DNA of 64,000 bases from Tyto alba (Eukaryota; Chordata; Aves; Strigiformes; Tytonidae). This document shows positions 26,371 through 37,019 of the stretch, in pieces; within the stretch, counting starts at the first letter, position 1; each line of letters opens with the position of its first letter. The notes beneath the pieces are model-generated. The model had not been told where the DNA came from and did no database searches. It was given only the letters and a program-made list of their open reading frames with translations. The stretch is taken from positions 21,135,936-21,199,935 of the forward strand of contig NW_024881327.1 of NCBI RefSeq assembly GCF_018691265.1, read 5' to 3'. A program made the translations under genes and the position numbers.

Positions 26371-27689
26371 AAAAATCAGTAGAATAGTGTTAAACAAAGA
26401 AACCAGAGGAAAACATGTTCTGTCTGCAAGTGTTACAAAAGAAAAACTAAATTCTCAGTTAAGATTCTTTGCAGATACATCAGCCATGCCATAATTAAAT
26501 GTAGCTGTCGCTTCATTTCAATACTCCTCATGCTGTTTCAGAAATTAAAATAAAACAAATACCAAGACCAACATGATATGGAAAGTGTTACAGAAATTAC
26601 AGGCATGTCTGTGAGGCATTGAAGCCATCCTCTCATTCAATTTATTCAAAATCAGAATGCGTGACCATTTAATTATATTGAATGTAGTAAGGGACTTTAT
26701 GGTTTCCAGAAAGGATTTTTGTAGATTAGGATATCAGTAATTGCACTGTAACACTTATTTCCAGATGTCTCCTTGATAAGTATGCCAGATAGAATAACTA
26801 AGAAATCTAAAAATACATTTTAATTGGCATGCAGCCCCAGATCTGGAGGTACCTGTTGTAGAATAAGCCTGTTTGCTTTGAATTAATTGTGATATTTGTT
26901 TTGAATTATTTTTTCCCCAGCTATGTTGCATTATACAGCATATTATAAATAACCTTGTTATAGTAACAAAGAGCTATATATTTTGAATAGCAATCTCTTC
27001 CCTGATATAGCAGGAATTACTTTTTTTTTAAAGGAAAAGAGAATGCATCAGTTTTTGCAAATGCCTGTGAACATGAACCTCCTAGTAATCATATTAAACG
27101 CAGAGACACATCCTTCTGTGATTTCTACAGATGGTCCATTTTGTTATGATGATAGTTCTCATGTTACAAAAATTACAATGACAATTTTATGCAAATAGTA
27201 ATGGTGATGACACACACAATGAAGTAAGTACTAGGATTCATGGGAGCAATTAAGGATATTCTCCCAGAGCCACTGCAAGACGTCTGTGCAAATTCTATGA
27301 CATTGTAGGCTCTCCTAGGTGTTGGATAGCATCTCACTCTCTCTTCCTAGTTTATATGTTATATTTAAAACAAGCAATCTGTTTATAAATTTGGCGTTTG
27401 ATTTCCTCAAAATTTTTTCACCCCATATTTCTAAGTGTCAGCATAAGGCTAATAATACAAGTATGCTGAGTGAATGTTTTTCTGCAGAAATAATCCAGAT
27501 TAATCATAGGTAAACTAACCATCTGCTTTACATTTGAGCAACTACATTCCACACTGTAGCTCCTACCAACTCACCCATTTTCCCATTACACTAACTTAAT
27601 AGCTAAATTGAGGTGTACAAATTTAAAGGCTTAAAGGTCTCTTACCATCTAAACTGCCTGTCTCACACAGGTTAAGGACTCTGCCAATA
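26371..27689. other. Intergenic, no gene recognised
   Basis: AT-rich sequence starting with the downstream aaaaa target duplication of the solo LTR. No exon, RNA gene or repeat was recognised. Confidence 0.65.
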
Positions 27690-29130
27690 TAGCTCTCTAG
27701 TCTGTGTGCAGCCACCTTTTGTGTGTCATCACTCTGTCTAAATTTCAGCTGGTATCCTGGAAGCAGAGCTCCCAATCTGGCAGGGAAGGTCTCCTAACTG
27801 CACAAAATACTGACACCCTCACCTTAGTGCTGACGTTAGCAGACATACACTGGGGACACGAGGGCCATCTGTGGTATCATTCACCAGTGCAGAGAGACTT
27901 GTGCCTGGTTCCCAGCAGTGACGATTCTGTTTCTAATCTCGCCTCAGCTCCTGCTTTAGCTGAGGTGATGTTGGTCACAGCTGGCTCATCAGAGTGCCTG
28001 TAGGCTGAAGCAAGAGCAGGTGCTCTGCTTGGCCTGCCTTGTTTTGCCTGAAAGAATATTCTGGAATTCAATTCAAAATTGTCTTCTTGTTTGTCTTCCC
28101 GTAACAGACTGACCTTGTCCACTTTTCTGTGATCCACGTTCTTGTCAAGTACCCACGTACACCCTGAACCCCACAGGAAATTTCTATAAATAAGCCATTG
28201 CCTGGCCTGTGGCTTGATCAAGCTGAAACCCACTTCTTCATGGGCTGTGACCCTTACTGCTTCTCTTCAACAAATGCTCCTGAATACACGCCATACTTTA
28301 GCTTTCGAGTAGCATGCACCTGCTACAGCACTCTGCAAAATAACCTTGGTCTTAATTTTTAAGGTCCTGGTGTTCTTCTGCTTCATGCAAACAGTGGATG
28401 TACTGGGCATTGCACAGGAACATTTTTCTGCCATCTCGGTGAAGGTAAAAGGCAAAGGCCTGGTGCAGAATCACGGCATTGCTAGACGAAGCTCAGGTGT
28501 CTGGATGGGTAGGGGAACCAGGCATCTGGACAAGGAGTGGTGAATTGCTGTTAATGGACAGCTACCTGTCAGCTGGCTGTCAGGGAAGTCCTGGGCCCAA
28601 GCCCTGAGGAGAGACATTTTCCTGGGCTTCTGGTTGCCTTTGTGACAAGGGCTCCTGAAGCCGGGAGGCCTGATGCAATGACACCAAGTGAGCCATTACA
28701 TGCAGCTCAGGTAAATCTGATGCTCCTGAATACCCTCGAGCTTTCAGGGACTCCTCAACTAATCCCGAGATACTATAAACAGAGCTGAGCGCAGGAAGGA
28801 AATTACTCGTTAGCAGTCTGAGGCCTCTGTGGGCCTGTAGCTGGGCAAGGTTACATGTGCCTGTTCGCATCTGCCTGCTGCTGTCTGAGGGCCTGAATTC
28901 ACTCACAGGGCCAGCACTCGCCCTGTGCGTTTGGCTCGGGTTGTGGTAGGAGTCAGAGCTAACACACCGATTGCTGTCCGGAGTGGTGGTGACGGTCTTC
29001 CAGGGGTAGAGGTCTGCACCCTGTGAGCTTGCTTGGGGTACACAGGACTAACACACCCTGGGGGTTCACAGGAGCTCTGGTAATCCTAAATAAACTTGTC
29101 CACCCCCATACTCTGCAGTTGCAGTGGTAT
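27690..29130. other. GC-rich island of unknown origin, possibly a decayed retroelement
   Basis: About 1.4 kb that is visibly richer in G and C, and in CpG, than its surroundings, with longer open frames on both strands (for example minus 28233-27877 and 28906-28580). None of these frames resembles a protein I know. It contains TATAAATA (28185-28192) and AATAAA (29089-29094) on the + strand. This would fit an old LTR or retroviral fragment, but no TG...CA termini, primer binding site or retroviral motif was found. A CpG island with a lncRNA promoter or an old processed insertion are alternatives. Confidence 0.35.
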
Positions 29131-32100
29131 ATGTACTTATATTGGCAGGCTGTATATATAGTGGTGTATGTAATTATATTTATCTTGTGGTTCACTACAC
29201 AGAAGAGATCCTCAACCAGCAGTGGGAGAGCTTGGTTAGATAAAACCCAGGATTTAATTCTCTGCTGGGATAGAAACAGCTGTTACCACCTACACAGTGA
29301 ATGAATTTGGCCTGATTAATCATTCTGCTACCTCAGCATTGCCCTGATGTAAAAGCAGGGGATGGTTCAAGATACAGTTGGAGACCATTCCTTCCAACTG
29401 TGTTTTATTATGATGCTTCCTGCAGTTTCTTTGTGTGCTTCACCTTATAACTGAACGTACAGAAATAAATAAGTTTCCATGAGATATTATCAAAGTTTGG
29501 TTTCCTTCAGAGGGGCAAGTTCATCAAACCTTACTATTGTGTGTATCTCAGATCCTGAAGCAAATGTATGCAGTTACAGGCAGATTAACAATGGCAACAT
29601 TTTCTGAAAAGAGCTCTTTGACAATTTAGATGGCTGGGATCTTTCTGGTGCTCTTTTGAAATTAGCTGGCTGGAATAAAAAAAAACAAAACAAAACAAAA
29701 AAACAAACAACATAATAGTTGCTATCACTCCGTTAGATAAAAGTGCATTCTGGAATCAAAATAACCCTTTCCTGGACTGAAATAGAGTTGTATTATTAAT
29801 TCTGAGTAGCATTTTTCATTTTTATAGTACCTATATATTTGTAGGAAATGAAAACTGAACTATATACTTTTTTAAGAATTTTATTCTTTGCTCAATAAAT
29901 CTTAAAAAGTCATTCATGTGCTCATTATTTGAATTTAGCTAGTTTTCTAGACGCTCTAAGTCAGCAAATTTTTAACCTTGTACTTTAAATTGAACAAGTA
30001 ATTTGTCACAAAGCTTTTTACTATAACTTAATCTTAAATGACAGTATATTTTTTGTTACATTAAAAGATATAATTAAATCCTAATCCAACGGCATATACA
30101 TTTTAGTGTCCTCTGCACTCTAGTCTTTATGTCATACTGTGATGGAAATAGAGGAAACAAGTTTTATCATTGCATTTGAACTAAAACATGCAACAGAAAA
30201 CAAATCAAATTATCATTTTATCAGAATTGATTCTCAAATATACATTTACAAAAATTTTCTTAGCTCCAGTAAGTAAAATTCCTCTCACAGAGATGTGTCT
30301 ACTATTTTCTACATTAGGAATATTCAATTTACACAGGTTTTATAAATTTTAGAAACCTTTTAAAAATTCATGTGTTTTCATGACCACAGTAGTGTTTCAT
30401 TAAGCCAAAAGTTTGCAGTAACACTACTCAAACATTAACACTTGACAAAATTATGCCTCTGTTTTCACATAAATCAACTTAGAATCCTGCATATTGTTGA
30501 AGTTTCCTAAGAATTCAGAAAATTAAAAAAAAAAAACATAATAGATTTTATGACCTATTACAGTGTGACATGAAAAGAGATTGTTAACAATGTGTAAGGA
30601 ATAACTAAGTTTGTGACAATTACAATATCAGGCTAATAATGAGGAAGTTTTAAATTTTCATTGATTTTGTAAAGTTTTGAGTTAATGTTGGATAGCTTAC
30701 ATGCCAACATCTTGTGGATAGTTACAGTTAAATAGATATTTTCAGATTGATATTTTAGTAAAAAAAGAGAATGATATGCAAGAAACTTGGTTCAAGTATG
30801 CCAGGAAGTGCATGGATATATTAGCAAAAAAAGAAAACAAAATAATAAGGGGTCTTTAGTTTAATATCAGTAGGTCCAAGAACCACTTCTACTTGTTGGG
30901 TTAGTTTTGAAGAGTTTGAGTTCCAAATAAGCAGCATATTAGATATTCCACTCCTGTACCTTGGGTGTCTCCAGCCTGGATTAAGTTGATCTACAGTGCA
31001 AGAGTCTTACTGAGTTCAATGCTTACTGTATAGTGTGAGTAGATACGCATTTGCCAGGTGAAAGAACAACTATGCATGAATCATATAAGAATTTAATGTG
31101 CAGTTTCATACTGGAGAGGCTGCAGTTATGGGCTCCTTACCAGAACAATTTACTTAGCATATGGCTCACTCCCTTGTTATTTCTGGAAAGATCCTACACA
31201 AGAGCTTGGAGGTTTCTCATCTACAATACACAGAGGATACAATTGCCCATGGGAAATTGAGTGAATAAAAATAGTAGCTAGTGCTCCTCATAAAGGAAAA
31301 CAAGGCTAGGGAAATTATCTGAGAATTTGCTTTAGGCTAGAAAAAAATCATACTGGCTTCATGAATGCAGGTAGTTTTTTCTTAGTTCTCAAGAATCAAC
31401 CAAAAATTGCATATCTTAAGCATGTTACACTGCCCCCATAGCAGAGTTAATATCTGTTAAAACCAGACTGCCTAAATTTATAATTTTTATTCAAGAAGGC
31501 ATCCTTAGTTGGTTTTGCTTTATATTGTTTTGAATTCTTGCTGCAGTTCTAATATGCTCCTATATTTTTAAACCCCTGTTTCTTTTATATGTGCATGAAA
31601 ATATGTACTTTTTAGGATTGCAAATTTTTAGCCAACAATTGTTATGCATGTTTGAAATCACTGTATATTATTGGGTTGTTTTGGTTTTAATATTCAAAGC
31701 AATAATTTGGAGACAACATAAAGGCAGTGAGGTTGATCGAAATCAAAATTGATAGCTCTAAAACACTGAAACTTTTAGAAATAATTCCTAAGCCTGGAGC
31801 TGTTATGTAAGGAGAGTACAACTAAAATTTGTTGAGTTGTATGCTGCTGTAAAATCCTGAATGATCTTATTAAACCAAATCCACAAGATTCTTTTGTTAT
31901 ACTGGCACATGTGTCTTTTCTGCTGGTTGTTACTGAGGGCTGTTCTCATGTGGAATCCTGAAGTACCCTCATGCTTCCACAGTCAGACCTCTGGGTCTGA
32001 CTTGCAATAAATATGTCCTGAAAGGGAATTTCACCACCCGTCACTAGCTGCTGTTTTCAATTTGTACAAAAGGTCGTACAGACCTGTACAAAAGGAGAGT

Positions 32101-32625
32101 TTCATCAATAGGTTGCTCATCCAGATGTGCACATGTGCTGGAAGTGATGAATGAGGTAGATGAACTTAAGCCTTTCCTCCAGGTCTTCCAGTTGGTATAT
32201 GTTAATGCTGCCCTGCAGACCTTACAGGATCTGTAGGATTCATAATCAAAACAAATGAATTTTGTTGGACAGTTGTCTCTATTTTAATAGTACAAATATT
32301 CAGGGTGGAAAAAAGGATTAGAAATTATCTAAGGGGAAAAAGGCCAGAAATAGTTGAAAGAATAACATCTGTGTTTATTTTTGATGAGAAAATATTTTTT
32401 TGATGTATGTAATATACCTAATCTTTAGGTGAATATTTCAGTAATAGTGTTAATTTTATTTTATTATTATTTTATTCTGATTGTATTTTAATAAATAAAC
32501 TTTCCTTAGTACTGAATAGCAATAAAATTCTCAGTAAAGATGATATGCATACAGTCCATTCACTGTGGTTTCCTCACAATATCTCATCTTAACTAGTATT
32601 ATTTGCAAATAATAGATGAAAATAA
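29131..32625. other. Intergenic, no gene recognised
   Basis: AT-rich sequence with an A/C-rich simple stretch (about 29670-29710, aaaacaaaac type) and a small direct repeat of tgtacaaaagg at 32063-32073 and 32085-32095. No gene recognised. Confidence 0.65.
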
Positions 32626-32641
32626 TCATAGAATCATAGAA
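32626..32641 (-). repeat. CR1 3'-terminal octamer repeat
   Basis: Two perfect copies of tcatagaa plus a partial third (tcacagg), the + strand view of the attctatga-type repeat that ends avian CR1 elements and is recognised by the CR1 RT during priming. It fixes the element's orientation and 3' boundary. Confidence 0.92.
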
Positions 32642-33046
32642 TCACAGGTTGGAAGGTACCTCAAAGATCATCTGGTCCAACCCTCCTTGGAAAAAGCACG
32701 GTCTAGACAAGATGGCCCAGCACACCATCCAGTGGAATCTTAAAAGTGCCCAATGTTGGGGAATCCACCACTTTACTGGGGAGATTATTTCTGTGGATGA
32801 TTGTTCTCATTGTGAAAAATTTTCCTCTTCTGTCCAGTTGGAATCTCCCCAGGAGTAACTTGCACCCATTGCCCCTTGTCGTTTCCATGTGACTCCTTGT
32901 AAAAAGGGATTCTCCATCTTCTTTTTGTCCACCCTTCAAATACTGGATCATGGTGATAATGTCTCCCCTAAGCCTTCCCTTCTCAAGGCTGAACAAACCC
33001 AATTCTCTCAGCCTTTTCTCTCATGGCAGGCTTCCCATTCCTCTGA

Positions 33047-33553
33047 TCATCTTTGTGGCCTGCCCACATCTTTTTTGTATAGTGGGTACCAAAACTGAAA
33101 ACGGTATTCTAGGTGTGGCCTGACAAGTGTTGAGTAGAGTGGGATAATGACTTCTTTATCTCTGCTGGTGATGCCCTTGTTGATGCAGCCCAGCAGCCTG
33201 TTGGCTTTCTTTGCCACAGCAGTGCACTGTTCACTGATGTTGAGCTTGTCCACCAACACCCCCAGGTCCCTTTCCACAGAGCTGCTCCCCAGCCAGGTAG
33301 ACCCCAGCCTGTGCTTCACTCCTGGATAATGTTTTCCCAGGTGCAAGACCTTACACTTGTCCTTTCTGAACTTCATAATGTTCTTGTTAGCCCACTCTAA
33401 TTCACCTCTCCTGTGTAACAGTGGCCCAGTATTTTCCTTCTGTCTCTGCTTGTTGCTTATGTACCTGAAGAACCCTTTCTTGTATTTTTTGACATCTCTG
33501 GCTGGTTTCAATTTGAGCTGAGCTTTTTCTTTTCGAACTGCATCTCTGCACAC
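33047..33553 (-). pseudogene. CR1-derived open frame without RT core (168 codons)
   Basis: The frame joins the CR1 linker (residues 1 to about 52, with KKGFFRYISNK and ENTGPLLHRRG) directly to the post-RT segment (from about residue 54, with MKFRKDKCKVLHLG, VERDLGVLVD and LYSTLVRPHLEYRFQFWYP). The deletion of the RT core near 33395 keeps the frame open across the junction. No catalytic residue of RT remains. The open frame is most simply chance survival in a dead element; nothing shows it is expressed. Confidence 0.85.
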
Positions 33554-33849
33554 CCTGTCAATGCCCTTCTAGTTCTCAATGAGTATTCATCTTCTTTTCC
33601 ATCTCTGGTAAGCTTCTCTTTTGGTTTTGAGCAGACTCAGAAACCCACAGTTAAGCCAAGGGGGTCTTTGCTCTGTCCACTTCCTTCACCTTTAAAGGGG
33701 ATGAACTGTTTTTGTGCTTCCAGAATGTTCTTGAAAAACTCCCAGCACTCACTAGCTACTTTGTCCTCCATGGAAGCTTCCCATGGAGTCCCTTCTAACT
33801 GAACTCTGAGCGAGCTGAGGTTTGCTCCTCTAAAATCTAAAATCTTTGT

Positions 33850-34135
33850 CCTAGTACTAACTTTCAAGTGTGTTCAGCACAATCCCAAACTCCACAATAT
33901 TGTGGTTACTGCAGCCAAGGCTGTCACTAACTGAGATATTACAAAGGAAGTTTTCTTGGTTTGTGAGTAGCAAGTCCAGCAGTGCCTCATTCCTGGTTGA
34001 CACATCTAACCTTTATTTGAGGAACCAGTCCTCTGTGCATGACAGGAACTTGATGGGTGACATGTGAGCTGCTGTATCGTTCTTCTAAAAAATGTCTGGA
34101 TAGTTAAAGTCTTCCAAAAGAACCAGGTCCTGTTG
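33850..34135 (-). pseudogene. CR1 ORF2 endonuclease C-terminal remnant
   Basis: The minus-strand frame starting near 34133 reads DLVLLEDFNYPD, then NEALLDLLLTNQE and LGCSNHNIVEF. These match the C-terminal half of the CR1 APE-type endonuclease, where the family has GDFN and SDH. Here Gly of GDFN is Glu and Asp of SDH is Asn. At least three stop codons interrupt the frame, so it is inactive. Confidence 0.85.
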
Positions 34136-36933
34136 AGCTGAATGACAGAGTGGTGGTATTAAAAGATAGTTGAGTGATTTATCTACCCAACTCATAACAA
34201 GGTATTTAGCATTCAAGTGATAAAGGAACACTGAAGTTTACTGAAGCTTCTTGTTGTGCTGTTGAGCATGGGAAAAGTATAGGGTGAGTGATTTTCCTGG
34301 TTTTCAAATACGTAACTTAGTATAAGTCATCTAATTTTAGTATGATTATGGTATTTGGTAATTTTCACCTACAGTTACAGGAAAATATCACTCTCCACTG
34401 GAAAACAAAAAATACACATCTGATCTTCCAGGCTTTAAGGAAAGATTAAAAATATGAATATGATTGCATCTTAAAGACCTGAAAATTGAAGGGAAATTAG
34501 AGTACTCTAATTTTATTATTATTTGAAATTACATTTTTGTTTAATGTCATTCTCAGGTTTTTGTGTGCTTGATTCATGGTTTGTGAAGAATTAGGGCTGG
34601 CAATCCCAAGTTTCAAAATGACCCAGGGGTCCAGTTTCAGTCTTCCTTTTAATTCTGAATAAATCACACTGTTTTTCTGGAAAGAAATCAAATTCATGGT
34701 ATGGGTTTGAGTAGGGAGAATTTATCTTATACTATTTGCAAGGAAAATCATATATGTGCTTGATGGCTGGTTAAAGGATAGGTTTGTGCTGCCTCTGTCA
34801 TTTATTACTGAAGTATAGCCATCCTGGGAGTGTAATTCCCATTGCAGTGCAATAGCAATGCATATCAGTGTTAGTGCATGAAAGGAAAAATATGCTAGGT
34901 TAGCTCTAAAAGGTTCCCAATAAACATAGCACTTTTCACTAGGGGTTGTCACTATTGTCATTAAAATGCTGTCCCCTGTAGGACGAGGGTGTGACTATTC
35001 CACTACTCCTATCAGAGGTGCTGCTAAGAATTAAAACAAAAGACTGTTACAAAGAAATTTACACATACAGAAATTGGACCCATTCTGGTCCTTTCCTTCA
35101 GGCTTGGAAGTTTCAGTGGCTTTACAGGTTGCAAAAAACTTTATAGCCTTTTTATCTCAACAGATCAGAGCATAAAAGTGACCCAGAGGAACTGTGGAAG
35201 GGTGAGCACAAAAACCTGAAAAAGGAGTAGGTGCTAGGAAGTATTGTGTATAAAACTTCTTAAAATGTAGGCATATAAATAGCTTGAATCATAACATCGA
35301 TAAGTTTTTTCCATAATAATTAGATGATCTGGAATTGGAGTGTTAGTTTAATTGTAAGTGGACTAAAATAACTTGCAATTTTAATGAGGGCTTTAAAACA
35401 TTAATTGGAATAGCAATACAATCTTGGTTTCATATACAAGATGGGCTCCCTTTTCCCAAAATCAGCTTTTTAATTATAACATCAGGAATGATTTTTTACT
35501 AACTATTCCTTATTGCTGAGCTTTTCCTGAAACAAGGTCTAAATTCTTGCTTTAAAATCTTAGGTAACAGACCCTTATATTTTGACAACTGCTTCAATAC
35601 TTAATGGTACCTATCCTGAATTTGATTTCCCTTTCTGTCACAGCTCATAGAAGACTTCAAGTTCAACCCCTCTAGTGACTAATTCCTGCCTTAGTGCAGA
35701 AGCTGGGTTCTTGACATGTGGAGAAAAAGATGGAGGCAGTAATGGGTTTCACAAGCATTTAAAAGAAATACAGTTATTTTGAAGATTATAGTAAGGTTCA
35801 TATTTAAAGAATAGAACCTCATGGGGTTTTATTCATGCTATAAATTGTTATGCTTGTATTAAATAATAGATTATTGAGGGTGTCTAGTGCTGAAACTATT
35901 GTATTTACTTTGTCTGTAAAACAGTCTTTAATTGATATCAAACTACTCTTAAAAGACACAAGTGGTCATAATAGATCAAAATAGGACAGTGACATTTCAG
36001 AGTCAGGAGCATTATGGCATATGTTCACTGGTATGGACAAATGGAATAGGGACAGCCAAGCTGATAACATGATCAGAACTGAGCAACAAAAGTGCGTTGC
36101 CTAGGATTAGAAAGGAGAAAGGATTCATTTGAGAAGGAGATGTATTTCTGGGAGTTGTTCTGGAAATTTGCGTTCACGTCAAAATTGTTTGGGAGAGATG
36201 ATCTGTATGAAGCAGTTAATATTTCTGCTTTCAAGCTAGGCAGAATTTATGGTATGAGAGATTTTGAATATTATTAAACTATCAGGAAGGACTAGAAAAT
36301 AGTGAACAAATTATTGCCATAATAGCCTTTCAGGCAGTCTGAAACAGAAGTTCGGGGATCTAAGAATCTAGTTGGTTTAATATGCCTGTAGTAGCTATAT
36401 TTCCTTATGCTGGATGTAAACATGTACTTGAACATAGTATTTAGGGGACGTGTCTTTTTACGTGACTCAAAGGTTGTAAAGTATGCATATATAATACATA
36501 GATTTACATAATATTTTTATGCAACTTTAACAATACTCATGAAGGTCAATGAAGTTTTTTCATATTAATTTTTAAGAATCTGATATTGTATCATTAAAAA
36601 GTAAAAAAAAAGTGTTTTATTAATTTACTCTTAGTAGAAGGTAATTATGATTTTGATGTCATTCTTGCCCACATATGTTTTTCTGTTGTTACTAAGCATG
36701 CTTAGTAATTTGTAATTTGAGTGGCTGTCCTGCTCTGTCCTCTCCTAACATACCTTACTTTCCTAGGATTTGACTGTGCTATACTTTCCAAAGACAGTTT
36801 TTACTGTATTAGCAGTTGTTGGTTAGTAGAGAAAAAAAGGACATTGACAGTTTCTTGAAACAAATGAATTATGTTCAGGCCCTTTGTCTTTCAAAGTGCA
36901 CTGTGTTGGAGTAGTTCTGTTTTACATTTCTAG
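34136..36933. other. Intergenic, no gene recognised
   Basis: AT-rich DNA above the 5' edge of the CR1 fossil. It contains a 20-bp perfect palindrome at 36689-36708. No supported exon. Confidence 0.65.
36689..36708. repeat. Perfect 20-bp palindrome
   Basis: TTACTAAGCATGCTTAGTAA reads the same on both strands, with no spacer. The centre is GCATGC and each half ends in TTACTAAG. It could be a dimer-binding site or chance. Confidence 0.85.
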
Positions 36934-37019
36934 ATCATGTGCAATTAGTCAGACAAAAGGTCCAGCTGCTCCAGGATCCTTTGATCAGTATCGATGCTGA
37001 GGAAGAGGATAATGACAGG
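36934..37019 (+). other. Exon-like segment, unassigned
   Basis: An 86-bp stretch bounded by acatttctag on the left and a strong donor gtaaga on the right. One of three frames is open throughout: two leading bases, then 28 codons including VQLLQDPLISIDAEEE and DNDR. The other two frames hit stops. The acidic, well-mixed composition is protein-like. I do not recognise the peptide and found no clear partner exon of matching phase. It could be chance, a lncRNA exon, or one exon of a decayed gene. Confidence 0.22.

Larger units (their letters stand above)
32626..34135 (-). mobile_element. CR1 LINE fossil lacking the RT core
   Basis: A second minus-strand CR1 copy. Its 3' end is marked by two perfect tcatagaa octamers (32626-32641) and a CR1 3' UTR (ggttggaagg, ggtccaacc). 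Reading 5' to 3' on the minus strand it has the C-terminal part of the endonuclease (about 34135-33850), a region running toward the linker, the linker (GFFRYISNK, ENTGPLL), and then directly the post-RT segment (KCKVLHLG, RPHLEY). The RT core, including the FADD box seen in the other copy, is absent, so the element has an internal deletion as well as 5' truncation. It is intergenic, 8.4 kb beyond the MTNR1A stop. Confidence 0.92.

Noticed and set aside
25311..26387. Many overlapping open frames of 68-127 codons on both strands.
   Set aside because: They all lie inside the solo LTR, whose high GC content gives few stop codons. None resembles a retroviral or host protein.
27877..28906. Minus-strand frames in the GC-rich island, considered as a multi-exon gene.
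   Set aside because: No family resemblance, no consistent splice sites between frames, and + strand frames of similar length overlap them.
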